A stretch of 64,000 nt of DNA from Nostoc carneum NIES-2107 (GCA_002368155.1 AP018180.1:6528908-6592907); one strand, 5' to 3'; shown: positions 36,075 through 45,533, counted from the first letter of the stretch. Notes: generated by a model not told the origin, from the sequence alone. A program made the numbers and translations.

Positions 36075-37571
36075 TTATATCTTCAGTCTTGCTTGTAAAG
36101 CTTCGCGCGCGTGTTCGCGGTCATCAAAGTGGATTTTTTCTGTCCCGAGAATTTGGTAATCTTCGTGACCTTTACCAGCAAGTAAGACACCATCGCCGGG
36201 TTGCGCTTGTAAAATTGCTGTGCGAATGGCGGTAGCGCGATCGCCTATGACTGTAGGATTTAAAGTTGCGGGAATTCCTGCCAGAATATCTTGCAAAATC
36301 TTTTCTGGGTCTTCGGTGCGGGGATTATCAGAAGTCACTACAGCTACAGCTGCTAATTCAGCAGCAATTTTACCCATTTTCGGGCGCTTAGTGCGATCGC
36401 GATCGCCTCCACAACCAAATACGCAAATCATTTTACCGGGGATAAACGGACGCGCCGCTTTAAGTAAATTCTCTAAACTATCTGGTGTATGGGCATAATC
36501 GACAATCACGCTAATGTCTTGATTAGCCGCAATCTGCACTCTTTCCATGCGTCCGGGAACGCCAGGAAAATCAGGAATTGCCGCTGCAACAAAGTCTAAC
36601 TCTAAACCCAAATGTAAAACGGCACCTACTGCTGCCAACAGATTTTCTAAATTATATTGACCTACTAAAGGTGAACGAAAAGCTACATTCCCCTTTGGTG
36701 TATGCAATGTACCGCTAACACCATTCGGTTCATAATTCAAATCGCTCATCCAAAAATCAGCATTAGTATGATCAACGCTGTAACTCCAGACTTTTTCTGC
36801 ACCTAAAGAAGCAATTAATCTTTGACCATAAGCATCATCAGCATTAACAATTGCCCTGCCTTTAAGATAATCGGGACTAAACAATAATGCCTTCGCCGCG
36901 AAATAATCTTCCATATCGCGGTGATAATCTAAGTGGTCTTGGGTGAGATTGCTAAATACTCCCACCTCAAACTCACAACCCAACACTCGACCTTGTGCTA
37001 AAGCATGGGAACTGACTTCCATCACCCCAAACTCACAACCAGCATCTACTGCTGCTGCTAGTTGCTGTTGCAGTTCCACCGCAAACGGCGTAGTGTGAAT
37101 AGCAGTTTCCGCAAAACCCGGCCAGCGAGTGTAAAGAGTACCCATCAAGGCTGTTGGTAGGTTTGCCTTACCTAAAAAATATTCAATTAGGTGAGTAGTA
37201 GTAGTTTTACCATTAGTCCCAGTCACACCCACCAGTTTAAGTTTTTGCCCAGGATAACCATAAAAAGCGCTGGCTAATTGGGCACAAGCTTTCGTCATAT
37301 TATTTGCACTAACGACAAAAGCCTCTGGTGTGGGAGGATTTTTTTGGACAGCTTGAGAAGAGACAATTGCACCTACAGCACCCAATGCGATCGCACTTTG
37401 CCAAAATTCTCCACCATCTACCCTAGTTCCTGGCATTCCAATAAACAAATCTCCAGAACCGCAAGCATGAGAATTTGTTTTCAAGCCTTTGACTTCCGCA
37501 TCTTCCAAAGCCGGATGGTTTGGCAATTGCTCTACACTGTCTATTGCTGCTAGTAATTCCCGCAGTTTCAT
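36075..37571 (-). CDS. murE: UDP-MurNAc-L-Ala-D-Glu:meso-diaminopimelate ligase
   Basis: I start at ATG 37569-37571 (MKLRELLAAID); an upstream start at 37592 adds 7 residues only. 498 residues, typical of MurE. VGVTGTNGKTTTTHLIEYFL is the ATP-binding loop, ALAQGRVLGCEFEVGVFSNL and DHLDYHRDMEDYFAAK are Mur-ligase blocks, and TSDNPRTEDPEKI contains DNPR, the motif selective for meso-diaminopimelate. It adds the third residue to the peptidoglycan precursor in the cytoplasm. It lies 51 bases downstream of the glutaredoxin-like gene on the same strand, possibly co-transcribed. Confidence 0.95.
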   Translation of the reverse strand: MKLRELLAAIDSVEQLPNHPALEDAEVKGLKTNSHACGSGDLFIGMPGTRVDGGEFWQSAIALGAVGAIVSSQAVQKNPPTPEAFVVSANNMTKACAQLASAFYGYPGQKLKLVGVTGTNGKTTTTHLIEYFLGKANLPTALMGTLYTRWPGFAETAIHTTPFAVELQQQLAAAVDAGCEFGVMEVSSHALAQGRVLGCEFEVGVFSNLTQDHLDYHRDMEDYFAAKALLFSPDYLKGRAIVNADDAYGQRLIASLGAEKVWSYSVDHTNADFWMSDLNYEPNGVSGTLHTPKGNVAFRSPLVGQYNLENLLAAVGAVLHLGLELDFVAAAIPDFPGVPGRMERVQIAANQDISVIVDYAHTPDSLENLLKAARPFIPGKMICVFGCGGDRDRTKRPKMGKIAAELAAVAVVTSDNPRTEDPEKILQDILAGIPATLNPTVIGDRATAIRTAILQAQPGDGVLLAGKGHEDYQILGTEKIHFDDREHAREALQARLKI

Positions 37572-37622
37572 CTTGTGAACCTCGTCACACACTATATCTT
37601 GCGTTTATTGTGCATTATTGTA

Positions 37623-37910
37623 CTAATTGGACAAATACTTATGCAGCATCTGCTCCAACTGCTGCACACTAGCACGAGGAGAAGGGCGTGGCAAAGGTTT
37701 TTCTATTAAGTTTTCTCCTGTGTCGCCTGTAGCTTTACTTTCAGAGAAATATAAAACCGGAACCTCATACTGATAAGCTAAAAACCAATCATCACGAGTC
37801 GTAATATCCCGCAGTTCTAACTCAAAACTAATATTTTGGATTTTTTCCAGCTTTTCCTGCAAACCCTCACACAAATGACATCCCGGTTTCGTATATAAAA
37901 TCAATCTCAT
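37623..37910 (-). CDS. Glutaredoxin-like protein
   Basis: A 95-residue thioredoxin-fold protein. MRLILYTKPGCHLCEGLQEKL has the C-x-x-C active site (CHLC, residues 11-14), and YEVPVLYFSE includes the cis-proline (V-P-V) of the fold. This is the DUF836/glutaredoxin-like group, not classical GrxA. It probably reduces disulfides or handles thiols in the cytoplasm; the partner is unknown. It is upstream of murE in the same direction. Confidence 0.8.
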   Translation of the reverse strand: MRLILYTKPGCHLCEGLQEKLEKIQNISFELELRDITTRDDWFLAYQYEVPVLYFSESKATGDTGENLIEKPLPRPSPRASVQQLEQMLHKYLSN

Positions 37911-37928
37911 TTTTTACCTTCCGTTCTC

Positions 37929-38081
37929 TAATTCGTAATTCATAATTCGTAATTCGTAATTAAATAAGAGTCAACAATTGTAGAGACGCGATTCATCGCG
38001 TCTGTCACAGATTATTACCCAATCCCCAGTCCCCAGTCCCCAGTCCCCAGTCCCCAATCCCCAATCCCCAATCCCCAACCC
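37929..38081. repeat. STRR blocks and a palindromic hairpin ahead of the PaaK-like gene
   Basis: Three parts: TAATTCG-type heptamers at 37929-37962; a 9-bp hairpin AGACGCGAT/ATCGCGTCT at 37984-38003; and CCCCAGT/CCCCAAT heptamers from about 38018 to 38081. The last block runs directly into the ATG at 38082, leaving no Shine-Dalgarno sequence. A relative of the hairpin is at 61733-61754. Confidence 0.8.
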
Positions 38082-39605
38082 ATGCACAAATCCCAAAAAG
38101 CAATCACAGCCTTTCAAAATTTTTTATCTACTCCCCTAGAAACACTATTACAACAACATCTCGCAACTTCCGCACAAGCAGCAGCTTTGGCTTTATTTCA
38201 GGATGTGGCTGCTAATGTACCAGCATACAAAGCTTTTCTAGCGGCAGAAAATATTGATGCGGCGACTATCCAGAGTTTAGCGGATTTCCAAAAATTACCT
38301 GCGATCGCCAAGGAAAATTACATTCAGCGTTATCCTTTAACTGATTTGTGTCGTCATGGACAGTTGTCGGAATGTGACATGATTGCTGCGTCTTCTGGTT
38401 CCACTGGTAACCCGACATTTTGGCCCCGCTTCTTCACCGATGAATTACAAATCGCTACCCGCTTTGAGCAAATTTTTCACGATAGTTTTTCTGCAGATAC
38501 CAAACGTACCTTAGCGGTGGTTTGCTTTACTTTGGGTACATGGGTGGGGGGAATGTTCACGACAAATTGCTGTCGTTACCTCGCCAGCAAAGGTTACCCT
38601 GTGACGATGATTACTCCTGGTAATAATAAAGATGAAATCTTGCGGATTGTACAGGAGCTTGGGTTAGGATTTGAGCAAGTTGTTTTGCTAGGATATCCAC
38701 CATTTTTAAAAGATGTGATTGATACAGGCATTGCCCGTGGCGTACAGTGGCAGCAATATCATATTAAGTTGGTGATGGCGGGAGAAGTATTTAGTGAAGA
38801 ATGGCGCAGTTTGGTTGGGGAACGCATAGGTTCACAAAATCCCTGCTACGATTTTGCATCACTTTATGGAACTGCTGATGCAGGTGTATTAGGAAATGAA
38901 ACACCTTTGAGTATCTGCATTCGTCGTTTTTTAGCACAACATCCCGATGCAGCCAAAGCATTATTTGGGGAATCTCGGTTACCAACACTAGTACAGTATG
39001 ACCCCATCAGTCGATTTTTTGAAGTTGAGAATGGCACATTGCTATTTTCTGGAGACAATGGCATTCCTTTAGTGCGTTATAACATCTTAGATACAGGCGG
39101 CATCATTAGTTATGATGCCATGCTCAAGTTTTTGGCAGAGTGGGGATTCGATCCATTGCAAGATGAAAGCCTAGCTAGTGAAATTCAGCCAGCGAGAGGA
39201 ATTCACCCCTTACCTTTTGTTTATGTTTTCGGACGGTCTAATTTTACAGTTTCTTACTTTGGTGCCAATATCTATCCGGAAAATGTCACAGTTGGTCTAG
39301 AGCGATCGCCAATTCCCCAATGGGTAACAGGTAAATTTGTGTTGCAGGTCAAAGAAGACGCAGACCAAAACCGCTTATTATCTGTGGTTGTAGAGTTAGC
39401 ACCGGGAGTAGAGGCCAGCGTTGATAAAAGAGATGCGATCGCATCCTCAATTCTCACTGAACTTCTCCGCCTCAACAGTGAGTTTGCTAACTACGTCCCC
39501 AAAGAATATCAAATGCCACAGGTTGCATTAGCGCCTACTGGCGATCCAGAATATTTCCCCATTGGCGTAAAACATCGTTATACCCGCAAGTCAAGTAATT
39601 CCTAA
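38082..39605 (+). CDS. Phenylacetate-CoA ligase-like (PaaK family) enzyme
   Basis: A 507-residue adenylate-forming enzyme. IAASSGSTGNPTFWPRFFTD is the phosphate-binding loop (around 104). SLYGTADAGVLGNETP is the A5-type motif with an adenine-site acidic residue region, and GDNGIPLVRYNILDTGG is the A7/A8 region with R-Y-N-I-x-D. PaaK-like proteins activate carboxylic acids to CoA thioesters or transfer them to other acceptors. The real substrate is unknown; cyanobacteria usually lack the phenylacetate route. The ATG has no ribosome binding site because a heptamer repeat abuts it, so the true start may differ or translation may be leaderless. Confidence 0.8.
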   Translation: MHKSQKAITAFQNFLSTPLETLLQQHLATSAQAAALALFQDVAANVPAYKAFLAAENIDAATIQSLADFQKLPAIAKENYIQRYPLTDLCRHGQLSECDMIAASSGSTGNPTFWPRFFTDELQIATRFEQIFHDSFSADTKRTLAVVCFTLGTWVGGMFTTNCCRYLASKGYPVTMITPGNNKDEILRIVQELGLGFEQVVLLGYPPFLKDVIDTGIARGVQWQQYHIKLVMAGEVFSEEWRSLVGERIGSQNPCYDFASLYGTADAGVLGNETPLSICIRRFLAQHPDAAKALFGESRLPTLVQYDPISRFFEVENGTLLFSGDNGIPLVRYNILDTGGIISYDAMLKFLAEWGFDPLQDESLASEIQPARGIHPLPFVYVFGRSNFTVSYFGANIYPENVTVGLERSPIPQWVTGKFVLQVKEDADQNRLLSVVVELAPGVEASVDKRDAIASSILTELLRLNSEFANYVPKEYQMPQVALAPTGDPEYFPIGVKHRYTRKSSNS

Positions 39606-39647
39606 CTACCAATTACCAATCACCAATTACCCATTACCCATTCCCCA
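39603..39647. repeat. STRR, CCAATTA/CCCATTA heptamers
   Basis: Heptamer repeats such as CCAATTACCAAT and CCCATTA immediately after the stop of the PaaK-like gene. Confidence 0.8.
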
Positions 39648-39659
39648 TCATATCCACCT

Positions 39660-39678
39660 GGATAGCCAAGTGGATAAT
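39660..39678. promoter_or_regulatory. Shared 19-bp motif, copy 1
   Basis: GGATAGCCAAGTGGATAAT. A close copy, GGATAGCTATGTGGATAAT, lies at 54967-54985 ahead of the WecG gene; 17 of 19 match. Both are upstream of exopolysaccharide genes. A possible regulator site by inference. Just after it, ACTATCTACACTCATG (39696-39711) and CATGAGATAGT (39723-39733) form an imperfect stem. Confidence 0.4.
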
Positions 39679-39844
39679 TTTATGATTGCCAGGATACTAT
39701 CTACACTCATGTTGAGCATAGCCATGAGATAGTATTGGCGATCCTCACTGTTGTAAGAAAATTTCTTAAGGCTTGTACATAAAAGTGCATCTAACCAAAA
39801 CATATGTATACAAGTTTTTTAAATAATTTAACCAAAGCTTGGTT

Positions 39845-39881
39845 ATTACGTAATACTGTTTAGCCTCTGGAATTACGTAAT
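39845..39881. promoter_or_regulatory. Paired palindromes ahead of the exopolysaccharide operon
   Basis: ATTACGTAAT occurs twice (39845-39854 and 39872-39881), perfect 10-bp palindromes with centres 27 bp apart, 24 to 60 bases before the ATG at 39905. This is a good candidate operator for a dimeric repressor or activator; the protein is not known. Confidence 0.5.
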
Positions 39882-39904
39882 TGCCTAACTTTTAGAGGAT
39901 TTTT

Positions 39905-41317
39905 ATGACTAATTGGATAGAAATCTCCACCGACTATTCTGGTAAATTAGGCCAGTCAGCAGTGAAAAAGGCACGTTGGCAACCTTACTTGTTTTTAGGG
40001 ATAGCTACCAATTTAGTATTTTGGCTGTCAGCTTTTTGTTATTTAAAATTTACAGAACCCATCTATACGAGCCAATCTGCTATTAATTTACCAGGCTCAG
40101 GTTCCAACGCCAATGTTAATTTACCAGGCATTGGCAATGCTTCTTATGAAAATTCTTCTCCATACTCTTATAGCACTAGCCAAGATCCCAGAGAAAATTA
40201 TAAATTTATTGCTGAAGGCGAAGCTGTACTCAATAAAGCTGCTACTCAACTCAATATGTCTTTAGAAGAGTTTGGTAGTCCCAGAATTAAACTCCTAGAT
40301 AACACTACCATAATGGAAGTTGAGATCCAAGGTAAAAGTCCCGAGGAAGCACAGGAAAAATCTATTGCTTTTTACAGAGCCTTGGAAGCGGAACTCAATA
40401 AATTAAGATTTCAAGAAGCTAATCGTCGAGACATAGGGTTTCAAGCTGCACTTAAAGCTTCGCAAATTAAATTGCAAGTTGCTCAACAGCGTCTTTCCAC
40501 TTACAAAAACATTTCCGGTTTGAATTCTGATGTCCAAATTAAAGAGCTCACAATTAATATTGAACAACTCAGAAAACAGCATTCGGAAATCTTAGCTCAA
40601 GAACAGCAAGCCAAGACCCGCGAACAACAACTATCAGCTAATTTAAAAGTATCAGCATCCAAAGCTACAGATGCTTTTGTCTTGCAAACAGACCAAATAT
40701 TCCAGCAGACTCTCAAAAACTACAGTGAAGCTAGCGCTAATCTAGTTATTTTAGAATCTAAATTTTTGCCAAATCATCCTACAGTAGTTACAGAAAAAGC
40801 CAAGCTAGAGGCTGCTCAAAATGCCTTACTAGTGCGTACTCAAGTACTTTTAGGACGGCAAATTAGCCTAGAGAATATACAACAATTAAGCTTAAATACT
40901 AATAATACTAATGCCTCTCCAAGGGAAGAAATTTTCCAAGAATTAGTTAAAGTTCAAGCTGAACAAAAGGGATTAACATCTCAAGCTCAAAAACTCTACG
41001 AAGAAATTACCCAACTTGAAAAACGGCTAAAAAATTTGACACAAAAAGAGTCTGATTTAGATGGTCTAAAACGAGATATGCAAGTTGCCGAAGCAGTATT
41101 TACATCTAATTTAACTAGGCTAGATATTGGTAAAACAAATGCTTTTGGCTCTTATCCCTTTATCCAAATTATCACAGAACCTAACTTACCTGATAGCCCT
41201 ACTCAACCGAAACCAGCATTTGTTTATCTAGGTGCAACTGCTGGCTCACTGTTTACAACTGCTGGTGTTGTATTGCTTTGGTTGCGCGCTCGTCATCGCC
41301 GACCTAAAGAGTATTAG
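39905..41317 (+). CDS. Wzz/GumC-type polysaccharide co-polymerase without kinase domain
   Basis: A 470-residue inner-membrane protein. A first helix is at about 29-49 (LFLGIATNLVFWLSAF), the periplasmic Wzz domain follows with a Gly/Asn/Ser-rich stretch (61-85) and a long coiled coil (about 170-370), and a second helix lies at AFVYLGATAGSLFTTAGVVL. It ends right after the second helix with RARHRR, so there is no cytoplasmic kinase. It sets chain length and spans the periplasm toward the outer-membrane pore. It is the first gene of the plus-strand operon and is preceded by GAGGATTTTT as ribosome site and by paired palindromes. Confidence 0.85.
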   Translation: MTNWIEISTDYSGKLGQSAVKKARWQPYLFLGIATNLVFWLSAFCYLKFTEPIYTSQSAINLPGSGSNANVNLPGIGNASYENSSPYSYSTSQDPRENYKFIAEGEAVLNKAATQLNMSLEEFGSPRIKLLDNTTIMEVEIQGKSPEEAQEKSIAFYRALEAELNKLRFQEANRRDIGFQAALKASQIKLQVAQQRLSTYKNISGLNSDVQIKELTINIEQLRKQHSEILAQEQQAKTREQQLSANLKVSASKATDAFVLQTDQIFQQTLKNYSEASANLVILESKFLPNHPTVVTEKAKLEAAQNALLVRTQVLLGRQISLENIQQLSLNTNNTNASPREEIFQELVKVQAEQKGLTSQAQKLYEEITQLEKRLKNLTQKESDLDGLKRDMQVAEAVFTSNLTRLDIGKTNAFGSYPFIQIITEPNLPDSPTQPKPAFVYLGATAGSLFTTAGVVLLWLRARHRRPKEY

Positions 41318-41344
41318 CTTACTGATAATTTAAACTAAGTTTAA

Positions 41345-42610
41345 ATGAAACCATCTAATTTTCCAGAAACGATAGTTTGGTATTCGATAATAGGGACTTA
41401 TTTTTTTTATCTTATTGGTGGACTGTATATTTTAGCTCCGGTTGTAGCCTGGGTTTTATTAATTTATTTATTTTATAAAATATGGCAGGCAGATGAGCAT
41501 ACTCCGGACATAGAAAAGATTAATCTCTCATGGGCTATGTGGCTATGGATCATGGGAATGCTAGTGATGCAACTAGCCGTGATTATTGGTCACTTAGATT
41601 TTAATTTAGGTACAGCAATGCTCATCAAATCATCCATAGGTTGGGCTAAAGGATGGGCTTTACTAGCTATCTTCCCTTTAATTGGTTACCTAAATATACG
41701 TCCTCAATTAATCTATCGCGCTGTCTGTATTGTGGGTTTACAAACATTAATTATTCTACCTGTTTGTATACTTGCTTATTTCCTACATTTGCCTCAAGAG
41801 CTATATGTTTCACCTCTGGAAATTGTGGGTGGGCCAGGGCCAGAGTTTTTTAATGTCATGCTCTATGAAATTGAATTAGATGGTACACCCCGCTGGCGAT
41901 TATTTACACCTTGGGCACCTGCATTAGGGCTAGTTGCAAATGTTTACTTTGTCTTAGCTCTACAAGAAAAAAACAATAAATGGCGTTGGTGTGGCATTAT
42001 TGCCTGCGTGATTATGTCTTTGATTTCAAAATCTAGGCTAGCACTAATCAGTCTGCCAATAGTGTTGGCTACCAGTTGGGGCTTGAGCAATCTCACACAA
42101 CCCATCTTTTTAATCTTTCTTGGTTTTACGTCTTTCTTAATCAGTTTATTTGTATCGCCACTTTTGAATACGCTCAACGAATTGTGGGATAAAGTCAAAG
42201 GTGCGCGTGCGGCTTCTACAAGAGTTCGTGCTGCCTTATGGCGAATTGCTTTTGAGCGTTGGCATGATGCTCCTATTTGGGGTCATGGCATTGTAGAACG
42301 TGGGCCTCACTTAGTTGAGTATGTAGTTATTGGTTCTCATAGCACCTGGGCTAGTCTTCTGTTTGTCAAAGGAATTGTAGGCTTGATATCTTTTGTTATT
42401 CCTTTATTTTTTAGTTTTTTAGATGTGGTTTTTAAAGCAAAAGATAGTAAAGTTGCCAGGGTGAGCTTAAGTATTTTAATAATACTTTTATTTGCAACTT
42501 TTGGTGAAAATCTAGAAATGTTAGTATATTTGTTTTGGCCAGGACTCGTATTAATGGGTATTGCCTCTAAAGAAGAACCAAAACCGATAAAAGATTATTT
42601 TCTTGCTTAA
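41345..42610 (+). CDS. O-antigen polymerase/ligase family protein (Wzy-like)
   Basis: A 421-residue protein with about ten hydrophobic segments. Its central loop FTPWAPALGLVANVYFVLAL and the later SKSRLALISLPIVL and SHSTWASLLFVKGIVGLISF are the Wzy_C/WaaL-type motif area, where HS-TW binds the lipid-linked glycan. Within an operon with a flippase and a co-polymerase, the likely role is polymerisation of the repeat unit in the periplasm; ligase activity cannot be excluded by sequence. It is 27 bases downstream of the co-polymerase gene. Confidence 0.8.
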   Translation: MKPSNFPETIVWYSIIGTYFFYLIGGLYILAPVVAWVLLIYLFYKIWQADEHTPDIEKINLSWAMWLWIMGMLVMQLAVIIGHLDFNLGTAMLIKSSIGWAKGWALLAIFPLIGYLNIRPQLIYRAVCIVGLQTLIILPVCILAYFLHLPQELYVSPLEIVGGPGPEFFNVMLYEIELDGTPRWRLFTPWAPALGLVANVYFVLALQEKNNKWRWCGIIACVIMSLISKSRLALISLPIVLATSWGLSNLTQPIFLIFLGFTSFLISLFVSPLLNTLNELWDKVKGARAASTRVRAALWRIAFERWHDAPIWGHGIVERGPHLVEYVVIGSHSTWASLLFVKGIVGLISFVIPLFFSFLDVVFKAKDSKVARVSLSILIILLFATFGENLEMLVYLFWPGLVLMGIASKEEPKPIKDYFLA

Positions 42611-42653
42611 AATTTAACCTATTATTTATCAATCTAATATCATCAACAAAAAT

Positions 42654-43685
42654 ATGAATAAAAAGAAAATTTTACACATTTTAGGTGATAGAAATAAAGG
42701 AGGAGTTCTCTCTTGTCTAGACACTTCTTTAGAATCAGGAGAGTTTAATAACTGGGATTTTATAGTTTCATCAATAACTGAAGCACCTGCCATAGTAGCA
42801 ACCTGGAAACCTGATTTGATCGTAATTCACTATGCTTGTTCTTGGGCAAGATTTCCACAACTTTTATTTTACAGAAAACAAGCAAAAGTCTTGATTCATG
42901 AGCATAATTACTGTAAAGCTTATATGCAAAGGATTCCCTCTCCCAGCAGGCTAAAGTTAATACTCAAATTATCCTATGCTTTCAGCAATAAAGCAGTAGC
43001 AGTCTCTCAAGCCCAAGGCCAATGGATGCTAGAAAACGAGCTGATTTCACCTGATAAATTACAAGTCATTAAACAGTGTCCTCAGCTAGATAAATTTTTC
43101 AGAATTAAGCCAAAAGCAATCAATTATCCCTTCGCATTGGGTGCCTATGGACGTTTTTGTCCGCAAAAGGGGTTTGATGTATTACTCCAAGCTATAAAAT
43201 TGATTCCCCACGCACCAATTGAACTTTATATTGGTGGTGAAGGCGCAGATGAGCAAGAACTTCAGCAATTAGCTCAAGGTTTAAATAACGTGAAATTTGT
43301 AGGCAGAATTGATGATGTTCCAGCTTTCTTACAAAAGTGTGATGTCGTAGTCATTCCTTCCCGTTGGGAACCTTGGGGTAATGTTTTTCTCGAAGCTAAA
43401 GCCGCAGGTAAACCAGTGATTGCTTCCAACGTAGATGGTTTAGTGGAGCAAATGGCAGATTGTGGGATTTTAGTTCCTCCTAATAGTCCAGAAAAACTCG
43501 CGGCTGCAATTGAATCTGTGATTGCACTACCCAAGTCGCAGTTAGAAACTTGGGGGCAAAACGGTCGAGAGTCAGTCAGAGGAGCATGGAAAGAGTATCT
43601 TTATCAGTGGAAAACTTTACTTGCAGAGATGACAGTATTAGATGAGGTAACTGAACAAGAAAGTTGGATGCTAACAGCCAAGTGA
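42654..43685 (+). CDS. Glycosyltransferase family 4
   Basis: A 343-residue GT-B protein. The N-terminus KKILHILGDRNKGGVLSCL has the glycine loop, FALGAYGRFCPQKGFDVLLQA opens the donor domain, and PSRWEPWGNVFLEAKAAGKP is a clear E-x7-E motif (around 236-255). It adds one sugar of the repeat unit inside the cytoplasm before flipping. It sits between the polymerase and the asparagine-synthase-like gene with short spacers of about 25-45 bases. Confidence 0.9.
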   Translation: MNKKKILHILGDRNKGGVLSCLDTSLESGEFNNWDFIVSSITEAPAIVATWKPDLIVIHYACSWARFPQLLFYRKQAKVLIHEHNYCKAYMQRIPSPSRLKLILKLSYAFSNKAVAVSQAQGQWMLENELISPDKLQVIKQCPQLDKFFRIKPKAINYPFALGAYGRFCPQKGFDVLLQAIKLIPHAPIELYIGGEGADEQELQQLAQGLNNVKFVGRIDDVPAFLQKCDVVVIPSRWEPWGNVFLEAKAAGKPVIASNVDGLVEQMADCGILVPPNSPEKLAAAIESVIALPKSQLETWGQNGRESVRGAWKEYLYQWKTLLAEMTVLDEVTEQESWMLTAK

Positions 43686-43709
43686 TTTGAGGAAGCTAGA
43701 CAAAGAATT

Positions 43710-45533
43710 ATGCCAGGGCTATACGTAACTATTGGTCACAGTGATATTGACCGCATCACAGCAGCAGCAAAGCGTCTGACCTTTTTTCCAGATGAGCATG
43801 GAGAGATTATTGTCGAGCCAGATTTAGCGATCGCTTGGGTTAGTCAAGATGATCCTACCTTGTTTGCACCCGCATTTCACAGTGCCACTGGTGTGAGAGT
43901 CATTACCTCTGGGCGAGTAGCTTGGGATGAATCAGCATGGCAAACAGCAGAAAAGCTAGATCAATATCAAGGTGGTCTAAGTAATCGATTGCTACTAAAT
44001 CAATATCTATCTGGCGGAGTCAGCGCTGTCGAACGACATAACGGTTCAGCTGCACTGGTGATTTACGATCCCAGAGAGCAACAGATTCATCTATTCTCCG
44101 ATCACTTTGGTTTTTATCCTTTATTTGCATACCAACCCCAAAGCATCCCTGGTTGTGTGATCTCTTCTTTTCCAGATGCGATCGCAGATGATCCGGTAGT
44201 TACAGTTAATGTAGATCCTGTGTCGATGGCGGAGTTTCTCTGGCAATGGAAAGCAACTCCCCCACATACCTATTACCAAGAAATTAAATATGTTGGTGCA
44301 GCTACTCACTCATCTTGGAACCTCGCCCAGAAAACATATCACCATCGCCAATACTGGCAGCCTTTTCAAGAAAAATTCTATTCCCACCTATCCCAAGCTG
44401 TAATAGACCTAGAGCAAGCAGTACGTCATAGTATCCATATCCGTACCCTACCGCGATTAAGCCCTGTTGTCAGCTATACCAGTGGCGGTTTAGATTCGCG
44501 AGTGGTTCTATTTACCGCCGCCGATCCCAATTCTGTGATTGGGTTCAACCTCTACGATATTTTTAATCAAGAAGCAATTATTGCTAAACAGTTATGTCAA
44601 GAAGCGGGGATTAAATACGTTGGTTTTGCGCGAGATGATGATTACTACCCTCGCTGGATGCACCCAGGTGTGAAGATTTCTGGTGGAATGTGGTCTTTAG
44701 AAGATAACCACTTTTTAGGAACTAGAGAAGAAATTCGCCAATTAGGAACGCGCACAGTACTTAGTGCTTGTTTAATCGATGATTTCTTTAAAGGAGAAAA
44801 TCTCGATAGCTCAGATATTGGCATATGGGGACGTAAGTTACCCTTATCTCGCTTTAAATCTCAACGAGAGCCAGGTTTTAGAACATATCTTAATTCTCGA
44901 CCTTCCCTATTTGCCAAGTCGATGGAACAACGTCAAGATGAGTGGTTTGCTGGAGTCCCAATGTCTCTACATACAGATATCGAACGTCTTCAGGCTGAAG
45001 ATAAACGAGTTCGGCCTGTATGTTACGCAGAGGCTGTATCTGGCCCTTTAATGTTTCGCATCTTACCTTACGATGCCTTCTTAGCAGACCGCGCGATCGC
45101 TGATTGCTATAGTCGTATTCCACCCAAATGGAAATTAAACGCCACCGTTTGGGGAAAAGTTGTGGCGAACATCTGTGGAAATGCCATTATCGATGCTAAC
45201 TATGGCTGGAAACCTGGCGCTTCTAGTGTAGAAAAACTGCTAATTTTTACCAGAGATTGGTTCAGACGACGCTTAGGGTTAATTCCTAAATTTCCAGATA
45301 AAGGCCCTGCTACTAATGGTTCTTGGCCAGAATTAGGTTGGTACATCCGCCATAGCGCCACATTACGCCAACTGTGGGAAAGCACCCCCAAAAGCGATCG
45401 CCAACTGATGACAGATTTATGGGGAAGTAATCCTTGGCAGATATCTTTAGATCAATGGGCGCAAAACCCTTATGATTTCTTCCGCATTGCTACCATGCTC
45501 AACTATTGGGCTGTTCGTCGGGAGGGTAAATAG
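43710..45533 (+). CDS. Asparagine-synthase-like amide-forming protein without the glutaminase cysteine
   Basis: A 607-residue protein with two domains. The N-terminal 200 residues look like the class II glutamine amidotransferase fold (NGSAALVIYDPREQQIHLFSD, HFGFYPLFAY) but begin MPGLYVT, so the catalytic Cys2 is absent. The C-terminal domain has the PP-loop YTSGGLDSRVVLFTA (SGGLDS), which binds ATP. It may use ammonia or another amine to form an amide or cyclise a residue on the glycan or its precursor. Similar proteins are frequent in capsule clusters. The stop overlaps the next start by one base (TAGTG). Confidence 0.8.
   Translation: MPGLYVTIGHSDIDRITAAAKRLTFFPDEHGEIIVEPDLAIAWVSQDDPTLFAPAFHSATGVRVITSGRVAWDESAWQTAEKLDQYQGGLSNRLLLNQYLSGGVSAVERHNGSAALVIYDPREQQIHLFSDHFGFYPLFAYQPQSIPGCVISSFPDAIADDPVVTVNVDPVSMAEFLWQWKATPPHTYYQEIKYVGAATHSSWNLAQKTYHHRQYWQPFQEKFYSHLSQAVIDLEQAVRHSIHIRTLPRLSPVVSYTSGGLDSRVVLFTAADPNSVIGFNLYDIFNQEAIIAKQLCQEAGIKYVGFARDDDYYPRWMHPGVKISGGMWSLEDNHFLGTREEIRQLGTRTVLSACLIDDFFKGENLDSSDIGIWGRKLPLSRFKSQREPGFRTYLNSRPSLFAKSMEQRQDEWFAGVPMSLHTDIERLQAEDKRVRPVCYAEAVSGPLMFRILPYDAFLADRAIADCYSRIPPKWKLNATVWGKVVANICGNAIIDANYGWKPGASSVEKLLIFTRDWFRRRLGLIPKFPDKGPATNGSWPELGWYIRHSATLRQLWESTPKSDRQLMTDLWGSNPWQISLDQWAQNPYDFFRIATMLNYWAVRREGK

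Noticed and set aside
33943-38081. Regular heptamer repeats considered as a CRISPR array
   Set aside because: The units are 7 bp with no spacers; they are STRR. No 25-40 bp direct repeats with unique spacers were seen anywhere in the window.
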